Part shown: positions 1 through 5,263 of the stretch, piece by piece | Layout: each line of letters starts with the position of its first letter | Position numbering within the stretch: position 1 is the stretch's first letter | Source: Eubacterium sp. | GTDB taxonomy: Bacteria; Bacillota; Clostridia; Oscillospirales; Acutalibacteraceae | Direction of reading: 5' to 3' | DNA: 5,263 nucleotides | NCBI GenBank assembly: GCA_029052085.1 | Contig: JAIDJS010000228.1 | Span: forward strand, 1 to 5,263 | The notes under the pieces: generated by a model | Seen by the model: only the letters and a program-made list of their open reading frames with translations | What the model was told of the DNA's origin: nothing | The model's database searches: none | Made by a program: the position numbers and the translations under genes

Positions 1-2832
1 GTATTTATCAAGAGGATGACCGGAAAGATAAAGCCCTGTTATTTCCTTTTCCATTTTAAGAAGCTCATTTTTAGGAAATTCATCAACATCCGGCATTTCA
101 AAATCAAATCCGAAAGCATTGTCATCCGTACCCAGATCGAAAAAGCCAACCTGACCATACATTGTTTTTCTTCTGTGCTCTTCAAGATTGCTGACAAGGG
201 CAGGCAATGCCTGAAGCATAGCACGGCGGTTTGAACCCAGACTGTCAAGAGCACCGCATCGTATAAGGCTTTCAACGGCACGGCGATTGAAATGACCGAG
301 ATTAATAAGCCTTGAGCAGAAATCAAACAAATCACTGTATTGTCCGTTCCGGCGTTCTTTGATAATATCTTTAATAAATTCAGAGCCAAGATTTTTAATT
401 CCGAGAAGCCCGTAATTTATTACATTTCCATCTGCAAAAAAGCCTTTGACGGATTTATTGACATCCGGAACCGAAAGCCTCAGACCAAGTCTTTTGCACT
501 CGGCAATATAACGCGCCACCTTATTTGAGGAGTCAAGCACCGAGGTTAAAAGAGCCGCCATAAATTCAGCAGGATAGTATCTTTTCAGATAGGCTGTTCT
601 GTACGCTACAAGAGAATAACAGGCAGCATGAGATTTATTGAAGGCATATTTTGCAAAATCGGCAATCTGATCAAAAATATCATTTGCAATCTGTTCGCTT
701 ATTCCTTTTTCGGCGCAGCCCTCAATAAATGTTACACGCTCTGCCTCCATAACATCTTTTTTCTTTTTGCTCATTGCACGGCGAACATTATCAGCCCTGC
801 CGTAAGAATAATCGGCAAGTGAGCGAAGAATCTGCATAACCTGCTCCTGATAGACAATACAGCCGAAGGTGTCCTCCAATATCGGTTTTAAAAGAGGCGT
901 GCTGTACTGCACCTTTTCAGGATTATGCGAATTTTCAACAAAGGTGTCTATCTGCTTGGCAGGACCGGGGCGATACAGTGAATTTGCGGCAATAAGATGA
1001 TCCAATTTTGTTGGCTTCAAATTCATAAGCATCTGCTTCATACCGCTTGATTCAAATTGGAATATGCCCTCGGTTTGTCCCCTGGCAAATATTTTGTAGA
1101 CCTCAGGATCATCAATCGGCACATCTTCAATATTTATACCGACATGTTTTGACGCATCATTAATAACCGTTAATGTACGAAGCCCAAGAAAATCCATTTT
1201 TAAAAGGCCAAGCTCTTCAAGCGTTGTCATAACATACTGGGTTACAACCAATCCGTCATTTGTTGCAAGCGGAACATAGGCTGAAACCGGATCATGTGTT
1301 ATAACAACACCTGCCGCATGCGTTGAAGCATTGCGCGGCATACCTTCTATTTTTCGTGCGGTTTCAATAAGCTCGTTTACCTGTCTGTTTTCAGCCATAA
1401 GCTCTCTTAACTCTTTGGACTTTTTAACCGCATCATCAATCGTAATTTTAAACTCATTTGGAACCATCTTGGCAACTGTATCAACAGATGCGTAAGGCAT
1501 ACCCATTGTTCTGCCGACATCTCTTATTGCCGCTCTTGTCTGCAGTGTCCCGAAGGTTACAATCTGAGCAACATGATCCGAGCCGTATTTTTCGGTTACA
1601 TAATCAATAACCTCTTGTCTGCGTTCATAGCAAAAATCAATATCAAAATCCGGCATTGAAACTCTTTCCGGATTTAAAAAACGCTCAAAAAGAAGGTTAT
1701 ATTCCATCGGATCAACATCTGTTATTCCGATACAATAGGCAGCAATAGAGCCCGCACCGGAGCCTCTTCCCGGACCAACGGGAATCCCTCTGCCTTTAGC
1801 ATAGGACACAAAATCCGCAACGATAAGATAATAATCCGTATAGCCCATTTTTTCAACGGTTGAAAGTTCATATTCAAGCCTGTCAGCGTATTCCGCAGGC
1901 GGATTTTTATATCTTTTGCGAAATCCGTCATAGCAGCATTTTCTGAAATATTCAAAATGATCCATTCCGTTCGGCGTTTCATAAAATGGAAGCTTGGTAT
2001 TGCCGAATTCAAAATCAAAATTGCATTTTTCAGCTATTACAGCTGTATTATCTACAGCTTCCGGAACATCGGAAAAAAGACTTCTCATTTCGTCTTCCGA
2101 TTTCAGATAGAATTCTTCCGAATGAAATTCAAGACCTGTATCCTCGCCGAGAATATGGTTTGTTGCTATGCAAATCAATACCTGCTGAATTTTGCTGTCC
2201 TGCTTTTCTATATAATGAACATCGTTTGTTGCAACCATGGGAATACCTGTATCAGCGGAAAGCCTTTTTATTCCATCCTTAACAATTTTCTGTTCATCAA
2301 GCCCATGATCCTGAATTTCAAGATAGTAATTATCCTTGCCGAAAACATCAAGATACCAAAGCGCGGTTCGTTTTGCCGCATCATAATCACGCTGAAGCAA
2401 TGCCTGCGGAATTTCACCGGCAAGGCAGGCTGAAAGACATATCAGACCCTCGCTGTATTTTTCAAGAATATCATGATCTACTCTTGGTTTATAATAATAT
2501 CCCTCTGTAAAGGACATGGAAACAAGCTTTATTAGGTTCTTATAACCGGTTTCATTTTTACAAAGCAGAATAAGATGATTATAGTCCTTATCAAGCACCT
2601 TTTCCTTATCAAATCTTGTTCTTGGTGCAACATAAACCTCACAGCCTATAACGGGCTTTATTCCGTTCTTTTTGCAGGCTTTATAAAAATCAACAGCCCC
2701 ATACATATTACCATGATCCGTAATAGCAAGGGACTGCATTCCAAGCTCTTTTGCTTTAAGCACAAGCTGATTTATACGGCAGGCACCGTCCAGCAAAGAA
2801 TATTCCGTATGAAGATGAAGATGAGTAAACAT
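1..2832 (-). CDS. dnaE: DNA polymerase III subunit alpha (DnaE), 3' end cut off by the window
   Basis: Replicative DNA polymerase of the C family, acting at the replication fork. The frame is open for 944 codons from ATG 2832 to base 1 with no stop or frameshift; I read every codon. The N-terminal PHP domain begins HLHLHTEYSLLDG (residues 4-16), followed by TDHG, GCEVY, LSACLAGE and NDVHY. The polymerase core shows GPGRGSGAGS (353-362), the catalytic PDFDID motif (394-399) and the third catalytic aspartate in KMDFLGLR (D547). RRAMSKKKK (684-692) and YAFNKSHAACYSLVAYRTAY (729-748) follow, then a helix-hairpin-helix region at about 805-865. The sequence ends in the family motif LYLSGHPLDKY, so about 200 residues, including the OB-fold, are missing by comparison with homologues of 1,100-1,200 residues. 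The start is fixed by an in-frame TGA at 2850-2848 and a strong Shine-Dalgarno sequence. Clostridia usually also carry PolC, so this may be the second polymerase; PolC is not visible here. Confidence 0.97.
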   Translation of the reverse strand, partial: MFTHLHLHTEYSLLDGACRINQLVLKAKELGMQSLAITDHGNMYGAVDFYKACKKNGIKPVIGCEVYVAPRTRFDKEKVLDKDYNHLILLCKNETGYKNLIKLVSMSFTEGYYYKPRVDHDILEKYSEGLICLSACLAGEIPQALLQRDYDAAKRTALWYLDVFGKDNYYLEIQDHGLDEQKIVKDGIKRLSADTGIPMVATNDVHYIEKQDSKIQQVLICIATNHILGEDTGLEFHSEEFYLKSEDEMRSLFSDVPEAVDNTAVIAEKCNFDFEFGNTKLPFYETPNGMDHFEYFRKCCYDGFRKRYKNPPAEYADRLEYELSTVEKMGYTDYYLIVADFVSYAKGRGIPVGPGRGSGAGSIAAYCIGITDVDPMEYNLLFERFLNPERVSMPDFDIDFCYERRQEVIDYVTEKYGSDHVAQIVTFGTLQTRAAIRDVGRTMGMPYASVDTVAKMVPNEFKITIDDAVKKSKELRELMAENRQVNELIETARKIEGMPRNASTHAAGVVITHDPVSAYVPLATNDGLVVTQYVMTTLEELGLLKMDFLGLRTLTVINDASKHVGINIEDVPIDDPEVYKIFARGQTEGIFQFESSGMKQMLMNLKPTKLDHLIAANSLYRPGPAKQIDTFVENSHNPEKVQYSTPLLKPILEDTFGCIVYQEQVMQILRSLADYSYGRADNVRRAMSKKKKDVMEAERVTFIEGCAEKGISEQIANDIFDQIADFAKYAFNKSHAACYSLVAYRTAYLKRYYPAEFMAALLTSVLDSSNKVARYIAECKRLGLRLSVPDVNKSVKGFFADGNVINYGLLGIKNLGSEFIKDIIKERRNGQYSDLFDFCSRLINLGHFNRRAVESLIRCGALDSLGSNRRAMLQALPALVSNLEEHRRKTMYGQVGFFDLGTDDNAFGFDFEMPDVDEFPKNELLKMEKEITGLYLSGHPLDKY
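139..153 (-). other. Candidate sliding-clamp-binding motif within DnaE (QVGFF)
   Basis: Residues 894-898 of DnaE read Q-V-G-F-F. They lie after the helix-hairpin-helix region and before the LYLSGHPLDKY segment. In E. coli DnaE the internal beta-clamp-binding motif QADMF sits in the same place, and the general pattern is Q-x-x-[L/M/F]-F. The match and position are seen directly; clamp binding is inferred from the family. Confidence 0.6.
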
Positions 2833-2839
2833 AACGGCA

Positions 2840-2848
2840 CCTCCCTTT
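2840..2848 (-). promoter_or_regulatory. Strong ribosome binding site of dnaE
   Basis: On the minus strand AAAGGGAGG is followed by TGCCGTT and then ATG. This is a near-consensus Shine-Dalgarno sequence at a 7-base spacing. With the in-frame TGA just upstream it fixes the dnaE start at 2832. It is clearly stronger than the sites in front of rapZ and whiA, so dnaE appears to be translated independently of its upstream neighbour. Confidence 0.85.
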
Positions 2849-2859
2849 CATTGAAAAAT

Positions 2860-2887
2860 ATATTAATAATCTAACTAAAATAGTAAA
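2860..2887 (-). promoter_or_regulatory. Possible weak promoter in the whiA-dnaE gap
   Basis: The 64-bp gap is the only intergenic space in the window large enough for a promoter. Reading the minus strand, TTTACT (2887-2882) and TAATAT (2865-2860) are separated by 16 bases. Each matches 4 of 6 bases of the sigma-A -35 and -10 consensus. In DNA this AT-rich such matches are easily found by chance, so it is only a candidate. I see no terminator hairpin in the gap, so read-through from whiA is equally plausible. Confidence 0.2.
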
Positions 2888-2896
2888 ACGAATAAT

Positions 2897-3787
2897 TTAT
2901 AACGTATCAGCAATACTGATAATCTTTTTTAATCTGTGATTAACACCGCTTCGGCTTAACGGAGGATTGCACATTTCAGCAAGCTCCGAAAGGCTTACAT
3001 CTGCATTTTCATATCTGAGTTCCGCCAGCATTTCGAGGTTTTCGGGAAGATACGCCCTGCCCTTGAACTGCCATATCTTTTCAATAGCACGAAGCTGTTC
3101 AGAGGCAGCATTTACCATTCGGTTAATATTCGCAGTTTCACAGTTTGCCTTTCGGTTTGCCATATTTCTGAAATCCTTAACGATTTTAATATTCATCATT
3201 TCAAACATAGCATCGGAAGCACCCATAAGATAAAGACAATCCTCTATAGCTTCACTTTCCTTGAAATAAACTACGTTATAACCATGACGATATGTATACT
3301 TGGGGCTTAAATCCATTTCTTCAATAAGCGTTAAAAGGCTTTTTGAAAGATTAAGATACGGCACCGTAAACTCAAGATGATAATCCTTCTCCGGAGTTGA
3401 AATCGTTCCGCAGGAAAGAAAAGCACCTGCAACAAAAGCATTAACACAGCTTTCGCAATCAAAATTTGAATGATTGATTTTAAGGCTTGCCGCACCTTCA
3501 TGACCAAAGGATTTAAAAAGCTTTGCAGCATCATTTGCTTCTGCAACAGAAACGGTTATATTTCTTCCTTTAGGAGAGGTTTTAATAATCGAATGAATAT
3601 TAAAAAGCTCTTTTAAAAGGTCTTTATAAAGCTTTGCTATATTTTCATTTTCCGTTTGCAGAGAAACACTGCCGGCTGAAAAAGTTTTGCCAAAAATAGA
3701 CATTCCGTAAAAAAACGATTTTTTACAGCAAGCCTTTTCGTATTCAGTTTTAACAAGTTCATTTTTAACCTGCATTGAAAAAGACAT
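2897..3787 (-). CDS. whiA: WhiA-family DNA-binding protein
   Basis: WhiA proteins combine a LAGLIDADG homing-endonuclease-like fold, without nuclease activity in studied members, with a C-terminal helix-turn-helix. In Streptomyces WhiA activates sporulation-septation genes; in Bacillus it affects cell division and chromosome segregation. The 296-residue product begins with the family signature MSFSMQVKNEL. It has FVAGAFLSCGTIS (118-130) and YHLEF (136-140) in the LAGLIDADG-like domain, then NRKANCETAN (211-220). The C-terminal helix-turn-helix spans about 264-291 and contains NPPLSRSGVNHRLKKI. The protein is complete, slightly shorter than the Bacillus homologue of about 316 residues. The start is bounded by an in-frame TAG at 3802-3800 and matches the family N-terminus. 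The ribosome binding site is weak (AGGTTG, 3801-3796). The gene follows rapZ after 16 bp, implying cotranscription. Its role in this organism is inferred from homologues. Confidence 0.96.
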   Translation of the reverse strand: MSFSMQVKNELVKTEYEKACCKKSFFYGMSIFGKTFSAGSVSLQTENENIAKLYKDLLKELFNIHSIIKTSPKGRNITVSVAEANDAAKLFKSFGHEGAASLKINHSNFDCESCVNAFVAGAFLSCGTISTPEKDYHLEFTVPYLNLSKSLLTLIEEMDLSPKYTYRHGYNVVYFKESEAIEDCLYLMGASDAMFEMMNIKIVKDFRNMANRKANCETANINRMVNAASEQLRAIEKIWQFKGRAYLPENLEMLAELRYENADVSLSELAEMCNPPLSRSGVNHRLKKIISIADTL

Positions 3788-3803
3788 TATTGCTACAACC
3801 TAC

Positions 3804-4673
3804 TTAATTTCTGTTTATATCCCTATGATTAACGGAAACATTATCCCAACGGCCGCAGAAATGCTCTTTGAGTGATTCTGCAATAACAACCGAGCGATGA
3901 TTTCCGCCTGTACAGCCGATAGCAACAACAATCTGGCTTTTACCCTCTTTAATATAAAGCGGATTCAGAAAATCCAGCATATCAACAAGCTTTGCCAGAA
4001 GCGTCTTTGACTCGGCAAAGGAGAAAACATAATCCACAACCTCTTCATCAAGGCCTGTTTTTGACTTCAGACTTTCTACCCAATACGGATTGGGAAGACA
4101 TCTTACATCAAGAACAAAATCCGCTTCAGCAGGAATTCCATGCTTAAAGCCAAAGGACATAACATGGATATTCATAACCTCTCTGTCACTTCCGAGAAGA
4201 ATCTGAGTCAGTCTGCTTCTAAGCTGGTTCACAGCAATATCCGAGGTATCAACCACATAATCAGACATTAAGCGGACAGTGCTTAATTTTTCTCTTTCAT
4301 AAGCAAGAGCCTGAGATATATCGCCGTTAAAACGATCGGAAAACGGATGCTTTCTTCTTGTCAATTTATATCTTTTCAAAGCAATATGCGTTTTGATATC
4401 CAGATAAAGCACCTTGATATCATAATTAAAGTTATCCTTTTGGTTAAGCAGTTCAACAAGTGAATCAAAATTTTCTGTTGAACGGATATCAATAACAATT
4501 GCTATCTTTTTTCTTTCGCTTTTATTCTCAATAAGCTCAAGAAACGTATTTAAAAGAGCCGGAGGCATATTATCAACACAGTAATATCCGATATCCTCCA
4601 TAAAACCGATAGCAGTTGATTTACCTGCACCTGAAACACCCGTTAAAATAACCAATTCTTTTCTTTCATCCAT
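3804..4673 (-). CDS. rapZ: RapZ/YvcJ-family nucleotide-binding protein (P-loop)
   Basis: Cytoplasmic P-loop NTPase family. In E. coli RapZ senses glucosamine-6-phosphate and delivers the small RNA GlmZ to RNase E. In Bacillus YvcJ binds and hydrolyses nucleotides and influences competence. The 289-residue length is normal (284-295 in those species). The Walker A loop GVSGAGKST is at 12-20, followed by YYCVDNMPPALL (30-41), RRKHPF (106-111), FGFKHGIPAEADFVLDVR (174-191), LPNPYW (193-198) and GCTGGNHRSV (253-262). The last two blocks mark the C-terminal domain. The C-terminus VNHRDINRN resembles my recollection of Gram-positive YvcJ; the lysine/arginine cluster used for RNA binding at the E. 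coli C-terminus is not seen. An RNA-adapter role should therefore not be assumed. The start overlaps the murB stop by one base, and AAGGG (4688-4684) serves as a modest ribosome binding site. Confidence 0.95.
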   Translation of the reverse strand: MDERKELVILTGVSGAGKSTAIGFMEDIGYYCVDNMPPALLNTFLELIENKSERKKIAIVIDIRSTENFDSLVELLNQKDNFNYDIKVLYLDIKTHIALKRYKLTRRKHPFSDRFNGDISQALAYEREKLSTVRLMSDYVVDTSDIAVNQLRSRLTQILLGSDREVMNIHVMSFGFKHGIPAEADFVLDVRCLPNPYWVESLKSKTGLDEEVVDYVFSFAESKTLLAKLVDMLDFLNPLYIKEGKSQIVVAIGCTGGNHRSVVIAESLKEHFCGRWDNVSVNHRDINRN

Positions 4674-4688
4674 TATTCTGTTACCCTT
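4671..4688 (-). promoter_or_regulatory. murB-rapZ junction: TAATG stop/start overlap with upstream Shine-Dalgarno
   Basis: The murB stop TAA (4675-4673) and the rapZ start ATG (4673-4671) share one A. The rapZ ribosome binding site AAGGG (4688-4684) lies inside the final murB codons, 10 bases before the ATG. This arrangement is typical of translational coupling by ribosome reinitiation and supports one murB-rapZ transcript. Confidence 0.75.
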
Positions 4689-5263
4689 ATTTCCATTTCC
4701 AGCTTAACGCCTTTTTCTTTCATCACTGTTTCACTGCAAATTCTGCAAAGACTTAAGATATCTTCGCAGGTTGCATTTCCTTTATTTATAACAAATCCGG
4801 CATGCTTTGTACTTACCTCGGCACCGCCTACCGATTTTCCCTTTAAGCCGCACTCCTCAATAAGCGCACCTGCAAAATAGCCCTCAGGTCTTTTGAAGGT
4901 TGAACCTGCACTTGGATATTCAAGAGGCTGCTTATCCTTTCTTCTTTGAAGAAAATCATCCATTTTTGCTTTTATATCCTCTTGATTGCCTTTTTTCAGC
5001 TTCAGATACACTCCTGTAATAATACAGCCATTTTCATAATATGCCGAATGGCGGTAAGAAAGCTTTAAATGATCATGTTCAAGAAAACCGGCATTGCCGT
5101 TTTTATCTATATGACAGCATTTATAAAGAACATCCTTCATTTCTCCGCCATAGGCGCCTGCATTCATAAATGCCGCACCTCCGCAGGAACCCGGAATTCC
5201 AAAAGCGAATTCCAAACCCGAAAGGCTGTTTTCAAGCGCAAATCTGCAAAGCTTCATCAGGGA
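4673..5263 (-). CDS. murB: UDP-N-acetylenolpyruvoylglucosamine reductase (MurB), 5' end cut off by the window
   Basis: MurB is the cytoplasmic flavoenzyme that uses NADPH to reduce UDP-GlcNAc-enolpyruvate to UDP-N-acetylmuramate, the second committed step of peptidoglycan synthesis. The frame is open to the right edge (196 codons). The ATG at 5257 is an internal methionine, because homologues have about 100 more residues upstream, including the first FAD-binding segment. Numbering from that methionine, the FAD-contacting segment SGLEFAFGIPGSCGGAAFMN is at 13-32. SYRHSAYY (67-74) holds the conserved arginine R69. PSAGSTFKRP (115-124) holds the proton-donor serine S119. The C-terminal LEMEIR (186-191) holds the conserved catalytic glutamate. 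The short distance from this serine to the C-terminus fits the type II form of Gram-positive bacteria rather than the E. coli type I form. The catalytic residues visible in this part are intact. rapZ follows with a one-base overlap. Confidence 0.96.
   Translation of the reverse strand, partial: SLMKLCRFALENSLSGLEFAFGIPGSCGGAAFMNAGAYGGEMKDVLYKCCHIDKNGNAGFLEHDHLKLSYRHSAYYENGCIITGVYLKLKKGNQEDIKAKMDDFLQRRKDKQPLEYPSAGSTFKRPEGYFAGALIEECGLKGKSVGGAEVSTKHAGFVINKGNATCEDILSLCRICSETVMKEKGVKLEMEIRVTE

Noticed and set aside
39..389. A 116-codon minus-strand frame with hydrophobic stretches
   Set aside because: It is in a different frame of the same strand as dnaE, whose reading is continuous through the helix-hairpin-helix and SGHPLDKY motifs. 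It is not a membrane protein gene or a frameshifted piece.
1957..2433. A 158-codon open frame on the plus strand, and an overlapping 98-codon frame at 1986-2282
   Set aside because: Both lie antisense to well-conserved dnaE sequence. The translations are rich in Phe, Ile, Cys and Tyr, show no recognisable domain, and look like shadow frames.
2833..2896. A transcription terminator or regulatory RNA in the whiA-dnaE gap
   Set aside because: The 64 bases hold no stable inverted repeat followed by a T-run; only short AT-rich palindromic bits such as TATTAATA are present.
2967..3233. An 88-codon plus-strand open frame
   Set aside because: It is antisense to the conserved C-terminal half of whiA, including the helix-turn-helix. 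Its composition is explained by the opposite strand.
3331..3546. The LAGLIDADG-like fold of WhiA as a sign of a homing endonuclease or mobile element
   Set aside because: The conserved WhiA N-terminus, the C-terminal helix-turn-helix and the operon position identify a standard WhiA. Family members lack nuclease activity, and no intron or intein boundaries are present.
5252..5257. ATG at 5257 as the true start of murB
   Set aside because: The frame continues to the edge (codons for Ser-Leu just upstream), and the motif that follows is internal in MurB homologues, so the gene is truncated by the window rather than short.

Overview
The window is an ordinary, gene-dense bacterial chromosome segment. 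It holds four genes, all on the minus strand, reading from the right edge to the left: murB (5' end cut off), rapZ (yvcJ family), whiA, and dnaE (3' end cut off). Protein-level similarity, a moderately AT-rich composition and the gene order point to a Gram-positive anaerobe of the class Clostridia (Lachnospiraceae/Oscillospiraceae-like). This assignment is inferred from remembered family patterns, not from a search.

Layout in transcription order: murB occupies 5263-4673 and lacks roughly its first 100 residues. Its stop codon shares one base with the rapZ start (TAATG). rapZ runs 4673-3804. After 16 bp comes whiA, 3787-2897. A 64-bp AT-rich gap, which contains a strong Shine-Dalgarno sequence, leads to dnaE. 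dnaE starts at 2832 and stays open for 944 codons to the left edge. The only non-coding DNA is the 16-bp and 64-bp gaps. I see no tRNA, rRNA, CRISPR array, insertion sequence, phage gene, riboswitch or convincing terminator hairpin.

Functionally the cluster joins peptidoglycan precursor synthesis (MurB), a nucleotide-binding regulator tied to amino-sugar metabolism in other bacteria (RapZ), a DNA-binding protein linked to cell division and chromosome segregation (WhiA), and a replicative DNA polymerase (DnaE). The tight spacing of the first three indicates one operon. dnaE may be read through from it, have its own weak promoter, or both.

I looked for a hidden or novel system and do not find one. 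The more useful points are the absence of a glmR/yvcK gene between rapZ and whiA, the complete set of PHP-domain metal ligands in DnaE (suggesting built-in proofreading), and a candidate sliding-clamp-binding motif in DnaE. All are modest.
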